From Adiantum capillus-veneris (Eukaryota > Streptophyta > Polypodiopsida > Polypodiales > Pteridaceae): a stretch of 64,000 bases of DNA. Under the pieces are notes generated by a model. It searched no databases and was not told the origin of the DNA. It saw only the letters and a list, made by a program, of their open reading frames with translations. Position 1 is the stretch's first letter. The number at the start of each line of letters is the position of its first letter. Location: NCBI GenBank assembly GCA_014529385.2, contig CM043962.1, forward strand, positions 88,563,180-88,627,179, given 5' to 3'. This document shows, in pieces, positions 11,577 through 22,500 of this stretch. Made by a program: the position numbers and the translations under genes.

Positions 11577-11964
11577 GAACTCCCCCCAATAGGAAGCACT
11601 CACTCCTGGAAAAAAAGAATAAGTACCACCAGAAAGAAATCTGAGACAACCTGGAGTAAAACTGCTTTCTCTATGACTAAATAACAAAACGTGAATCTCA
11701 TGGAACTCGAGACTCAAAGAGAATCACATTTACAAAAGAAAGATGGTGTATAAAACACACTTTTACTTTATGTTCATATTGTCATTAAAGAGAGATTACG
11801 AGATCATGACATGAAATTCAATCATCAAGCTTGCTTTGCGGAGAGTAGAGAAAGAAATTCCCACTTTTATATTCTGTGGATACACCTTGTTCTTACACTT
11901 GACGAAAGAAGCATGGACGTGACCTAAAACCTTGCAAGGTATTTTGTGTCGAATCATAGAGTTT
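11577..11964. other. Intron sequence, nothing recognised
   Basis: AT-rich sequence between the A-family LTR and the long foldback. I see no coding domain or repeat end. Confidence 0.5.
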
Positions 11965-12658
11965 TTATTATAACAATATTATATGAGAGATAAATTTTGA
12001 TATGTCACTGTGTTTAAAATGCCCATAGATCCTAGAAAAGACCTTGCATTGAGATGATATGAGAACCTTGAAAGTAAATATCCATACATTTTATTATGAA
12101 GAAAAAAGCTTCAATTAAGCTTTGGGCTGATCTAATTTTCTATAGTTGTTAGAATTTAGGTTCGTAACGCTCCAAAACCTTAGAAACGATTGCCCATATG
12201 CCTCATTCTGACACTCGAAGATGGGGTTTCAGACCAGAAAAGGTCCCGAAACTGTCCCTTAGGACGCGGGACCCTTTTGGGCAGTTTCCAGACGGAGTTT
12301 CACAATTTTGATCAATGTGGTCAAATTGTAAATTCCATCTGAAAACTGTCCAAAAGGGTCCCGAGGCAGTTTCAGAACCTTTTTTTGTCCGAATTCCCAT
12401 CTCCAGGTGTCAAAATAAGACAATGGCCATGGTTTTGGGGGCGTTCTGTATGCAATGGTGTAGTCAAAATTGTCAAATTCTAACAACTATCAAAATTCAG
12501 ATTGATTTAAAGCTTTTTAATTCATTTGGAGATCAAAATTCAGTCTCTAAACTTATAGTGTAGGTATGGATATTTACTTTTAAGATTTTGGGGCATTTTA
12601 AATACAATGATATAGTCAAAATGATTAAATTTTATTTGTCTCATATTGTTTGTTATGC
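11965..12658. repeat. Long imperfect foldback (about 345-bp arms)
   Basis: The two arms (about 11965-12309 and 12318-12658) align as reverse complements over most of their length around a centre near 12314. Paired blocks include GTTTAAAATGCCC with GGGCATTTTAAAT, AAGTAAATATCCATAC with GTATGGATATTTACTT, ATAGTTGTTAGAATTT with AAATTCTAACAACTAT, and GGGACCCTTTTGG with CCAAAAGGGTCCC. Identity is roughly three quarters or more by eye, with small indels. No coding potential and no clear target-site duplication was found. A MITE or a long hairpin RNA locus would both fit. Confidence 0.75.
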
Positions 12659-13165
12659 ATAGAAATATTCAATGAATTACTTTGTGTAAATAACAATATT
12701 TTAGGAGGAGATTAAATCATTTTTACATCAAACATTCTTACTTGGGTGATATATGAGGCATATGGATGATTTATTTTCAGTATCTTTGGTTTTTTGCTCG
12801 GACTTATGTTTTTTATATGTGTTCTTTTAATATTTCATGTAACACTATCAAGATAGTGTTGTCTATTGGTGCTTGTAATATCCTACTGCTTATAGAAATT
12901 AAGAATATATAGCTTCTAAGAGTAATTCATCTTTCATCTTTTGTGTGGACACACTGTAGGAATCTTGTGGTCAGAGGCAATTTTGTGACGGAACTACTTG
13001 TTAATATTTTTGTAGCAATAACACGGTCTCTCATCTCTCCAGACGTTTTAACCATACTTTGTGTGATTGTCTTTATTTCTTTTATGATGGTACAATATCA
13101 TGGTTTTGGTCATCTTTGCTCAAAATTCTACGTTGTTGATCTTTTTTCGCTCACGCAATGAAAAT

Positions 13166-13211
<46 letters not shown>

Positions 13212-13761
13212 TGATCTCTTCCTCATGCTAGTGCTCCCACTCCTTGCAATGTAGACACCCTACACGTCGTGTGATTGCCTGCAAGTTGTTGTCATGCATG
13301 TACAATGCGCCCGGTTCACGCTAGGAGCTTGTGTACGAGGAGATCTATCGCGATGGATCCAAGATCCATTGGATGCCTGGTCCCAAGAGGAGGTTTGGTC
13401 GCGGATGCAGACAAGACCAGTCTGGTGTGCCTCTAATGTAGCCACTTAACTATAAATAAAATTGAGTTTATCTGTTGTTGAAAGTCTGATCCTAATGTAT
13501 AGGCCATCAGAATCCATGATAAAAAGCAATCTCACCTCCGCTAAATAAACCAAAACAATCCGCTAGTCAGCCTTTTAGTATCCCTAAAACCCAAAGGGGA
13601 CATCAGTGACTCTATTCAAAATCGGGGTAATTCGTTGACAAAGGAGCGGAGTGACTCCCCTCTTGTGCAAACTCGTTGCACTAGATTCACCCTCGTTGAA
13701 GTTGGGGTTCTATCGGAGTAAACTATGCTAAACCGAATGCTTCACGATAAAGTTCCAAATT
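12659..13761. other. Intron sequence with a (CT)n tract
   Basis: Apart from a (CT)n microsatellite (13166-13207), I see nothing recognisable. A purine-rich AAGAGGGGAG on the minus strand near 13657 lies downstream of the copy A integrase and might be its polypurine tract. No A-type LTR follows it, so the 3' end of copy A seems lost. Confidence 0.45.
13166..13207. repeat. (CT)n microsatellite
   Basis: About 42 bp of CT dinucleotide. Confidence 0.95.
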
Positions 13762-14473
13762 CTAAGGAGTATCTGCTAGGTCCTCCTCCTCCATCCACTT
13801 CGCATCCAACGCAGGATAGTTCTTGAACTTAACCAAGAACCGCCTAATCACTTTACCTTTTATCTTTCTGTCCTTGTGTGCCAAAATCTGTTTTGGAACG
13901 AGTATCTCCTCGCTTTCCTCCACTTCGGGTTGCTCATCAGGCTCCCCATCATTAGGCACATCTCCTTGAAAAGGCTTCAATAGACTCACATGAAAGGCAT
14001 TGTGAATCTTCCAAGTATCGGGCAACTTCAATCTAAAGGAGACATCATTTATCTTTTCTTTTATCTGGAAAGGGCCATAATACCTCATTTATCTTTTCTT
14101 TTATCTGGAAAGGGCCATAATACCTCATGCTAAGCTTTGGAAAAAGCCGCTCCTTTCCTTTTTTCTTTCTTAGGCGTGCCTTCTCAAAACGTAAGAGCAC
14201 CCAATCGTCTTCCTTTAATTTCAAATCTCGTCGATGTCGATCTGTTGCCTTTTTATGTGGTTCTTGAGATTTCGCTAAAGCCTCCTGGACCTTGGCAAAT
14301 GCAGTGTCCAAGTCCCTCGTGTACTGGTCAGCTTCAAAAATCTTATCTTTAGTGCTAAGGAAGGGTGGAACCTTTGGAGCACCTTCAATGATCTCAAATG
14401 GCGCCTTCCTCGTCGAAGAGTGGATCGTGTTATTGTAGGCAAAATTTCCACCGAGGGCAAATTTTTTTCCCAT
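13762..14473 (-). pseudogene. Copy A integrase C-terminal part and chromodomain (pseudogene)
   Basis: The minus-strand frames encode the end of integrase ([26 protein letters not shown]), followed by an acidic linker and a chromodomain-like region ([10 protein letters not shown]...[16 protein letters not shown]). A chromodomain at the integrase C-terminus defines chromoviruses. An exact tandem duplication of about 42 bp (14048-14089 and 14090-14131) breaks the frame between the two open pieces. Confidence 0.85.
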
Positions 14474-14552
14474 TGAGTCTTCTGATCAGAACTGTAAGAC
14501 TTTAATAAATCCAGATAAATGAATTTGCAATCTCAGATTGCCCATCTGTCTA

Positions 14553-15047
14553 CGGGTGGAATAATGACAAGAACTACAACCGTGTGCCAATGTTCTCCCA
14601 AATAGCCCTCCAAAATGAACTCGTGAATCGGGGATCTCTGTCGGATATTATTGTCTCAGGCATGCCACGTAGTCTGAAAATTTGTGCAATGAATAGTCTC
14701 GCTAAATGATCTGGCTTGACTGTTTTCATCACTGGAATGAAGTGAGCTTGCTTGCTAAATCTGTCGATGACAGTCCACATGCCATCATGCCCACTGTCAT
14801 CGGGTGGAATGATGACAAGAACTACAACCGTGTGCTAATATTCTCCCAAATAGCCCTCCAAAATGAACTCGTGAATCGGGGATCTCTGTCGGATATTATT
14901 GTCTCAGGCATGCCATGTAGTCTGAAAATTTGTGCAATGAATAGTCTCGCTAAATGATCCGGCTTGACTGTTTTCATCACTGAAATGAAGTGAGCTTGCT
15001 TGCTAAATGTGTCGATGACAGTCCAAATGCCATCATGCCCACTCCGT
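14553..15047. repeat. 249-bp tandem duplication inside the copy A integrase
   Basis: The unit at 14553-14801 is repeated at 14802-15047 with few differences. Both encode the integrase core on the minus strand, with FSKQAHF and the SDRDPRFTSSFW segment carrying the second catalytic Asp. The duplication follows a deletion that removed the integrase zinc finger, because the frame jumps from LREKVL directly to the core at about 15050. Confidence 0.85.
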
Positions 15048-15676
15048 GTCTTCGGGAGAACCTTTTCCCTCAACGGCTGTTTGACGCACAACATCGTTTT
15101 CTTCATCAAGTAGCCATCCCGAATAGAATATCCCGCTACTACCTCCCCATTCTGTACTTGAGTAAATACATCAGAAATATCTGCCATGTCCTCGAAGCTT
15201 CTATGATGTATCACGGAAATAGCCAAGACTAGCGGCTTCCGAGACAAAGCATCTATGACCAAGTTCTTCTGTCCCTGAACATGGACAATCTGGAAGTGAA
15301 ACCGTGACAAGATGTTAGCCCACCGCATCTGCTTTTCCGAAAAGTGCTTCTGTGACAAGAAGTAGCGTAAACTCTGATGATCAGTAAAGATTGTAAAATC
15401 GGCTCCGAGTAGGTAATATCGCCACTGAATTAGAGCATGGATCACTTCCAAAAGCTCCTTCTCATAAATCTGTGCTGTCAATTCTGGCCTTGAAAACAAT
15501 CGGCTTTCATAGGCAATCACATGGCCCTCTTGCATTAAGACCGCTCCCAAACTACGACCACAAGCATCACAATATACTTCAAATGACTTTTGCAAATCCG
15601 ACAAAGTCAATACTGGTCCAGTAGTCAATTTCTCTTTCAGTGTCTGAAAGGTAGTCACTTGTGTGGGTGCCCACAA
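14574..15676 (-). pseudogene. Copy A RNase H and partial integrase (pseudogene)
   Basis: On the minus strand from 15676, the RT connection region leads into RNase H (FEVYCDACGRSLGAVL, YEKELLEVIHAL, TDHQSLRYFLS) and then the GQKNLVIDALSRKP motif. The histidine/cysteine zinc finger that should follow is missing. The frame then enters the catalytic core, which is present in two tandem copies. This is a decayed polyprotein segment. Confidence 0.85.
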
Positions 15677-15706
15677 GAAAGGGACTCCTTTCTGTGGCAG
15701 AATGTG

Positions 15707-16498
15707 CTAAGGGGAAGCTACCTCTGCAAACTTTCGAATGAACCGCCGGTAGTAAGAACACAAGCCCAAGAAGCTTCTAACTTTATGAACATTCTTCAAA
15801 TTGGGCGAATCACGTATAGTCTGAATCTTGGCCGGGTCCATCTGTACTCCTGCTGCTGAGACGATGTGTCCCAAGAAGTGTATCTCCGGCAAGAAAAATT
15901 CACTCTTTTTGGCATTGATAACTAACTTGTGATCTCGCAATGCTTGAAAGACCTGTAGCAGATGGTGTCTATGTTCTGCTTCATCCTTGGAGAAGACTAA
16001 AGTGTCATCAAAGAAAGTGCCGACAAACGATTTATACTTTGGGAAAATCCTATCCATCATTCGGTTGAAAGTCGCTGGAGCATTGGTAAGCCCAAAAGGC
16101 AACACCAAAAATTCGTACAAACCAAAGCTCGTCCGAAAGGCTGTCTTGTAGACATCTCCCGGAGCGATTCGGATTTGATGATATCGGCTTTTCAAATCAA
16201 TCTTGCTGAAACAAGAGGATCCCTGAAGTCTGTCAAGAATATCATCGATCCTTGGAATTGGAAATCTGTTCTTGATGGTGATTTTATTGAGAGCTCTGTA
16301 ATCAATGCACATTCTCCAAGATCTATCTTTCTTTAATACCACCAACATCGGAGAGCAGTAGGGTGAAGTACTCGGCTGGATAAGACTCTTTTCTAGAAGG
16401 TCTTTCACTTGGTTCATGATCTCTTCATTCTGGGCTCGGCTAACACGGTAAGGTGGCCGGTTCGGTGGTGTGCTTCCAGGAATCATATCAATGGTGTG
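15707..16498 (-). pseudogene. Copy A reverse transcriptase (pseudogene)
   Basis: The minus-strand frame encodes a Ty3/gypsy RT with [30 protein letters not shown], the palm motif FSKIDLKSRYHQIRI, and FFDDTLVFSKDEA at the catalytic site. Its N-terminal side is cut off from the protease part by solo LTR D. A break near 15707 separates it from the RNase H frame. Confidence 0.9.
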
Positions 16499-17157
16499 TG
16501 TAACAAACTGCTGACGTGTCAAAGCCCCGAAGAATGGAGTCAACTTGCAGATGCCGGTCGAGGGGCCTAAACCCTAAGAAGAACAAGTAACAAAAGAAGA
16601 AGTCATACCAACTTATGGGGATCCCGTCCGATGGGGCCCCAAGTGACATAAAGGATTAAAATAAAGCAGGACCCGCACACACGCAAAAAATGATGACGTG
16701 GCAAATTTTCAAAAATTGAGTCGGCATGATGACGTGGTAGGCTGTACGGATTTCCGCGTTTTGCGTTGGCTGATGACGTGGCAGGCTGTACGGATTTCCA
16801 TGATTTACGTTGACAGCTTTTTGGCTTTGCTTTTGGACCAGATGCTTTTAAGTTTGAAGGCTTTTTATTGTAAACTGCTTTTTAGGCCAAGGGCCTTTAA
16901 ATATGAGGCTAGGGCTCATTCTCTGGCATGCTTCTTGGAGAAGGTGCAGAGTCTGGAGTACCGGCTTGTACTGTGTTGATGCAATATAAAGAAATACCGA
17001 AAGGGACGCCAAGGTTTGGGGCCAATACTCTTTGGGGTGGATTTCCGCCACTCAGTGTCTCGTGTCGTCTCTCTCTCTCAATTCAGTTGTTATTGAAGTG
17101 CTAAAAGTCTGTTCAGTCTGTTCTTTTCTATTGGCATGTGGTGCCCGCCTTGTGACA
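16499..17157 (+). mobile_element. Solo LTR D
   Basis: The 659-bp insertion starts TGTAACAAACTG, ends CCTTGTGACA, and is flanked by perfect 5-bp GTGTG duplications (16494-16498 and 17158-17162). The surrounding polyprotein of copy A resumes across it. It shares R-region words (TAAAGAAATACCGAAAG...GGGGCCAAT) with the A family but is in the opposite orientation to its host. U3 has three TGACGTGG sites (about 16693, 16730, 16772), two of them followed by GCTGTACGGATTTCC. A TTTAAATA TATA-like box lies near 16894. Confidence 0.92.
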
Positions 17158-17162
17158 GTGTG

Positions 17163-17731
17163 ATCCTCGGGTCGAGATGGGGGCAACTCGCTTAGCAGGC
17201 CCTCAAAGAAACAATTAACACGTGTGGGAGAAAATCTTGGCGTTCTTTATCAAGTTCAGGCATGTTCGTTCTGTATTCATCATTCAACTCTTTCAAGTAG
17301 ATCGAGTAAACAAAGAGATTGGATTTCATTAATTTGGAAATGGCCGAAGCCGATACAATAGGGACGGACTCGCCCTTCAATTTTACATCAAGTACAAATT
17401 TTCGGTCCTTTTCATTCGTTAAGGTTGCTTTCTTTGCTCGATAATCGACCATGGCGTTGTTCTTATGGTACCAAGGGACTCTTAGGAGGTCGTCACAGCC
17501 TTCCAAAGGCATGATGTAGAAGTCCTCGTGCCATAAATACCCCTGACAATGCAACCGAAGTTTGCCAATGACGGGTGTAATGGCTATGTCCCGTCCGAGT
17601 GCCGCTAGAACTGCCTCTGCTGGTGGTCCCATCCTGTCGGGTGTAATCTCGAGCCGCGCCGCCAATTCAGGTGAAATGAAGTTGGCCTTGGCTCCTCCAT
17701 CGAAGAAAATCAGGGCTTCTTGATCTTTCAC
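17163..17731 (-). pseudogene. Copy A aspartic protease region (pseudogene)
   Basis: The minus-strand frame encodes a retropepsin-like domain with LIFFDGGAKANFISPELAARL in place of the usual D-T/S-G, then EGCDDLLRVPWYHKNN and DYRAKKATLTNEK. The typical second motif is LLGxPW, so LLRVPW is a change. The frame runs into the linker ELDKERQDF and is then interrupted by solo LTR D. Confidence 0.85.
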
Positions 17732-18515
17732 TTTGCCCCAAGCTCGGCAAAGTTCTGTACTTTCAACAATTAGGCTTGGTCAGTACCATGCAATCTGGTA
17801 CCAGTCCTGCTTTCATCTTGCCTTTTCTGCCACGTTCCTCTGCTGCTCTAGAACTCTCTGGCCTGTCTTTAGTTTGTTCTTGCTGTGCCTTTTTGGGGCA
17901 CTTTGCGGAGATGTGCCCATGTTCCCCGACACTTCTCCTCTCTGATATAATTGGCCCTCTCTTGAAGAGTGAGCCGGGGTCGTGTATCCTTATCCTTCTT
18001 TTCTTGGGAACTCTTTTTCTTTCTACTTTCATTGTTGGAGGTCTGTCGGGTTCTTTGAGTCAGAATCTCATCAGTGGGGTAAGTCAAATTTCCCGAATGT
18101 ATCGAGAAACCCCGTTTCGTGTGACCCATTAATTCTTGAATGGAATTTGACTTTTGTTCAAGGCAGTAGTCTCGGATCTCTGTAGGGAGTCCGCAGCAAA
18201 CCCGCTCAATCTGTTCCTTAAAAGAGACCTTCTTAAATGAAGAGGTTGGTAGAAAAGAGTTTCAAAATCTCTCGCAATAAGCGTCCAAAGAATCTCCCTT
18301 GGTCATCCGAAGATGGGTCGTATATCTCGTTTGTACTCCCAAGTCAGCCAAGAAGAAATAAAGAGCCTTTTGAATTTCAACCACTTGACTGGAGCTTCTT
18401 TCCTTAGAAGAAGAGTGGACCACCATGTTCGAGCATTTCCTTTGAGAAAAGATGTAGCCCTCCTAATCTTGGAGTGTTATGAATAATGCCCTCCAGAGAA
18501 GGCTATGTCAAACTG
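17732..18515 (-). pseudogene. Copy A Gag C-terminal half with degenerate zinc knuckle (pseudogene)
   Basis: The minus-strand sequence is collinear with the gag region of copy G at 47659-48480. A zinc knuckle remnant (GEHGH...AKCPKK) lies near 17880-17960 in shifted frames, and upstream comes the capsid-like Gag core. The frame is broken repeatedly. At 18515 it stops abruptly against the truncated B-family LTR B1. Confidence 0.75.
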
Positions 18516-19537
18516 CCCTATTTTTGACATTTTTCACTTATTATTTTTAAGTGACTTTTGTTGGGAACTAGGTAGGGCAATTTTGCTAAGTTTGTATATA
18601 TAGAAACCTAGCGCTAGCACTTTCTGGCAGAAGAGGCAGCAGGAGCACCTTGCTCAACAGGCAACTTCTCAGCAAGATCCCCCCAGCAAGGCCTAGCGTT
18701 TTGCAACACAGCATTAACACTGGCGTTTTTGCACCATAGACCAGCCCTGGCGTTTTTGCACAGCAGATCAGACCCGGCGACCACAGCAGATAGCAGATCC
18801 ACTAGTGTTAACAGATTCTACAGCAGTTAGCAGATTTCCACCGCAGCAGAAGATTTTCAGCCCTAGCGTTTTTGCATTTGCAAGACACCTCAGCGTTTTG
18901 CAGCTCTTCGGCGACGAGACCTCAGTTAGCATCAGCGTTTTCAGTTTTCAGCAGTGAGTACCCGCAGTATAACGCCCAAACCTCGCAGATCTCACCTTCC
19001 CGCAGCAGATCCTCGCCGCACGGTCAGATCCAGCGTAGTTTACAGATTCAGCCTGGAAAACGCAGATTTTAGCATCTGCGTTTTCAGCGCGTCGTCGTCA
19101 CATCGTCGTCATCGACATCGTCACTGACATAGAGTCAAAATTCAGCAGATAAAGATTTGCAGATTTCAGCCTTTAGCATTTTTAGATTTCAGCTCGTCTT
19201 GTTGTCGTCCTCATCGTCTCGTCGTCGTCGTCGTCCTCATCGTCGGCAAGTCCAAGCATTGTAGAGATTTGTGCAATCAATAGTAGACCGCTCTTGCCAT
19301 AGAGAGTGGGGCCTTCGGAGGAGGGTTTTGACAACATTCTGGTGTCGTTTTCTTCTCTCTCTATCTCTCAGTCTCAATACCTTCATTCACAGTGTTCACC
19401 ACTTTGTTTGTGTCCATTGCACTCTTTCACTAAAGGAATAGAAGGCTCTCCTTTCCGTAAGTAAAAGGAACCCTTGAGCATAGTTTGGAGCACTCATCTT
19501 GAGTAAAGTTCAACATTCACTTCCGTTGCACCTTACA
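18516..19537 (+). mobile_element. B1: truncated B-family LTR (sense on plus strand)
   Basis: It ends in the family-typical GTTGCACCTTACA at 19537. It begins inside the LTR at CCCTATTTTTGAC, lacking about the first 190 bp including TGTCACGTGC. No PBS follows, and host gag sequence resumes directly on the right. On the left, host gag resumes at a position further downstream, so insertion was accompanied or followed by a deletion. The TATA-like TATATA and the palindrome CTAGCGCTAG lie near 18594-18615. Confidence 0.8.
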
Positions 19538-19699
19538 TGCGCACTCGTCAGCCTGCTATCGACGTTCCATCTCTTGAAGTTCGTACTGAGTAGGCCGAGG
19601 TGGCCCGTACTCTTCCTCTGTTAATTCGGTTGAATCTTCTTCTTGATCTCCTCCTGCATTAGATGCAGAAGAAGTCGATTGATTCTTGTTGGAATCCAT
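19538..19699 (-). pseudogene. Copy A Gag N-terminus (pseudogene fragment)
   Basis: The minus-strand start codon at 19699 begins MDSNKNQSTSSASNAGGDQE, followed by an acidic Pro-rich stretch ending LQEMERR. A TAG follows at about 19557 where the sister copy G has TAA. The remainder of this Gag part is missing because of the B1 junction. Confidence 0.75.
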
Positions 19700-19751
19700 A
19701 AGTGTCGCAAAAAGAAGGATCGGATTTCCTGGTAGAAGAGAAATCGGCTGT

Positions 19752-19763
19752 GCTTTGATACCA
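19752..19763 (-). other. Primer-binding site of copy A (tRNA-Met initiator type)
   Basis: Minus-strand TGGTATCAAAGC lies two bases inside the LTR end (TGTTACAG|TGG). It differs by one base from TGGTATCAGAGC, the usual plant initiator tRNA-Met primer site, which is intact in copies G and E. Confidence 0.85.
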
Positions 19764-19764
19764 C

Positions 19765-20045
19765 TGTAACAAACTTGGACACCCGAAGTCAATATTCTAC
19801 CGCGACACAACAGAGATTCACTTCAAAACAGCTCAGAAAAGACGACATGGCTCGGCGTAGTTCCGTGCCAAGAGGTATTGGCCCCAAAGACTGGCGCCCC
19901 TTTCGGTATTTCTTTTTATATTAATTTGTGTGCAAAGTACAAGAGAGCCCTCGAATACTCACTCTCAGACTCTGCGTCCAGATGCTCTAGCCTTTGAGGA
20001 GTGAGTCCCTAAGGACTTATTTATTCTTACAAGGGATGCCCAAAA
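19765..20045 (-). mobile_element. Copy A 5' LTR, R/U5 portion
   Basis: On the minus strand this is the 3' portion of the A LTR, ending GTTTGTTACA at 19765. It is cut at 20045 by element B2, and its remaining portion resumes at 39641-39927. The bases CAAAA (20041-20045) are duplicated at 39636-39640. Confidence 0.9.
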
Positions 20046-21241
20046 TGTAAGGTGCAGCGGAAGTGAATGTTGAACTTTGCTAAAGATGAGTGCTCCGAAT
20101 TGTGCTCAAGGGTTCCTTTTAACTACGGAAGGGAGAGCCTTCCGTTCCTTTAGTGAGAGAGTGTAAATGATCACAAACAAAGTGGTAAACACTGTGAATG
20201 AAGGTGCTGAAACTGAGAGATAGAGAGAGAAGAATACGACACTAGAATGTTGTCAAACCCTCCTCCGAAGGCCCCACTCTCTATGGCGAGAGCGGTCTAC
20301 TATTGATTGCACAAATCTCTACAATGCTATGGACTTGTCGACGATGTCGACGACGATGATGACGACGACAACGAGACGGGCTGAAATCTGAAAACTCTAA
20401 GGGCTGAAATCTGCAAATCTTGTATCTGCTGAATTGTGACTCTATGTCGGTGACGACGATGCGACGAGGACGCGCTGAAAACGCAGATGCTGAAATCTGC
20501 GAATAGCGGGCTGAATCTGCAAACGCTGGCTGATCTGACCGTGCGGCGAGGATCTGTTGCGGGAAGGTGAGATCTGTGAGGTTTGGTGGTTGGGGTACGG
20601 ATTCTTACTGCTGAAAACTAAAAACGCTGAAGCAAAGGCTGAATCTGTCGCCAAGGAACTGCAAAACGCTAGGTGGTCTGCAACTCCAAAAATGCTAGGG
20701 CTGATTCTGATCTGCTGCAAAAACGCTATGGAAATCTGCTAACGCCAGGCTTGATCTGCTGTCTGCAAAACGTTGGGCTGTCCTTGATGAAAAACGCTAG
20801 GCTGGTCTTTGGTCTGTTGGCTAGAAAACGCTAGGTTGCCCGCCGGGGAGTCTTGCTGAGAAGGTGCTCTGTTGGACACTTGGTTTCTGCTGCCACTTTT
20901 GCTAGATATTGCTAGCGCTAGGTTTTCTTATATATTGGCTTGGCTAAATTGCCCTACCCAGTTTCCCAATAAAGTCACTTATTAATAATAAGTGAAAAAT
21001 GGCTAAAATAGGGAAAATAGGTTCTGTGCATTGTAAAATGCTCTTGATGGAATCTCATGGTACTGCTGATGATCATGCTGTGTGCAACCAGAGGATATGT
21101 ATCTACTCTAAGTGCTTGGACATGCACGGTCTGCGGACAGACTCACAAAAGTGCTAGAACACTTCCTAAGCTATTTGAATTTGAACCCTAGTCATGAAGT
21201 AGCTTGTCCACGTACACATAGGGTTAGATGTGCACGTGACA
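20046..21241 (-). mobile_element. B2 3' LTR (1196 bp)
   Basis: In sense orientation it starts TGTCACGTGCAC at 21241 and ends CTGCACCTTACA at 20046. It contains a TATA-like AATATATAAG followed by the palindrome CTAGCGCTAG (about 20910-20950). A long stretch follows that is built from variants of AAACGCTAGGCTG and GCTGAAATCTGC. The preceding AAAGGAGGGGA on the minus strand (21242-21255) is the polypurine tract. Confidence 0.93.
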
Positions 21242-21300
21242 TCCCCTCCTTTTTAAAGTGAGGTACTAGTACCGAACTGTATGACGTCGAGGGAGATCGC
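21242..21300 (-). other. B2 internal stub with polypurine tract
   Basis: These 59 bp (polypurine tract plus the end of the internal region) are interrupted by B3 at GGGAGATCGC. The internal sequence resumes at 31284 with CAACAACGTCTGG, matching the intact arrangement in B4 near 49970. Confidence 0.9.
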
Positions 21301-22099
21301 TGTTAGGTGCAGCGGAATGAATGTTTGCGCTTTGCTCAAGATGAGTGCTCCGAACTGTGCTCAAGGTTCCTTTGTTCTTATGGAAGGTAGAGCCTTCCGT
21401 TCTTAATGAGAGAATGCTATGATCACAAACAAAGTGAATGGACACTGTGCGTGCAAGTGTATGAGACTGAGAGATAGAGAGAGAAGAGAGATACGACACT
21501 AGAGACTGTTGTAAAACCCTCCTCCGAAGGCCCCACTCTCGTCGGCGAGAGTGGTCTACTTATGATTGCACAATCTGCTACAAATGAATGCAAGTGACTG
21601 ATGCAAGTCTATGCTATGTCGACGATGACGATGGGGATGACGAAGTCGACCTAAGGGCTGAAATCTGCAATCTTTCTACTGCCGTCCAAAAACGCTATGG
21701 GCTGAAATCTGCGACTGAGCCAAAAACGCTGATTTGGGGGCTGTTTTTGGTGGTTCCTTGACGCTGAAAATCTGCAGTTTAATGGCTGAAAACTGAGGTC
21801 TTACTGGGGCTGAATCTGCTACTGTTTCATGGCTTAAAAACGCTGATGCAATGCCTCCAAAAACGCTAGCAAAGCTGGTTCTTGCAAAAATTCTAGGTGG
21901 GTGGGTACTGTGGTGATGCAAATCTGATGATCATGCTGTGTGCAACCAGAGGATATGCATCTACACTAAGTGACTGGGCATGCACGGTCTACGAATAGAC
22001 TCACAAAAAGTGCCAGATCACTTCTAATCTAGACCGACTGAACCGTGATCATGCTGTAGCTTGTCCACGGACACATAGGGTTGGATGTGTCACGTAACA
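21301..22099 (-). mobile_element. B3 3' LTR (799 bp)
   Basis: In sense orientation it runs from TGTTACGTGACAC (22099) to CACCTAACA (21301), and is therefore slightly mutated at both ends compared with TGTCACGTG...CACCTTACA. It is about 400 bp shorter than the B2 LTR and lacks much of its repeated AAACGCT region, so B3 is a shorter subfamily. Confidence 0.9.
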
Positions 22100-22102
22100 T
22101 CC

Positions 22103-22488
22103 TGTTATGTCCCGCTCACAGGAGAGGGGATCTAGCCCAGATGCCGTCGGGATGGGCGTCCAGTGTCCGGGCGGACGTAGTGTCAACCTGGCCAGTGTGG
22201 TCGGCCATTATTATAAAAGGGAGGCCAAGGCCTCATTTATAGTTATCGACCCCCACTGGCAGAGTGCGAGTGGTTAGCCCGCGAGGCTAGGAGTGCACGA
22301 GGTCACCTCGAGGAGGTGAGGCCGGGTGGTATGGGACGCTCGGTCTCATAGGTGCACGCCTACGTCCTCGGACGCTGGCCCCTAGCACGGGGGAGCTGCC
22401 GGATGGTGGCTATGGTTGGGTGGTTCGTCCGACGCGTATTTGTAGGCGGTCTGTGTAGCCGGGAAATCCTTTCTCTTCGTTCGTTTCA
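22103..22488 (+). mobile_element. Element C 5' LTR (386 bp)
   Basis: It begins TGTTATGTCCCGCTC and ends CTTCGTTCGTTTCA. A TATA-like TTATTATAAAAGG lies near 22208. A GC-rich stretch between about 22300 and 22460 contains ACCTCGAGGAGGT, which can form a short hairpin. Confidence 0.95.
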
Positions 22489-22500
22489 TGGTATGAGAGC
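22489..22500 (+). other. Primer-binding site of element C
   Basis: TGGTATGAGAGC directly follows the LTR. It is one base off the initiator tRNA-Met type TGGTATCAGAGC. Confidence 0.88.

Noticed and set aside
13640-13761. 3' LTR of copy A on the left side
   Set aside because: A purine-rich tract is present but no sequence like the A LTR (TGTCA...CTGGTGACATGGC) follows it, so the LTR appears to be missing.
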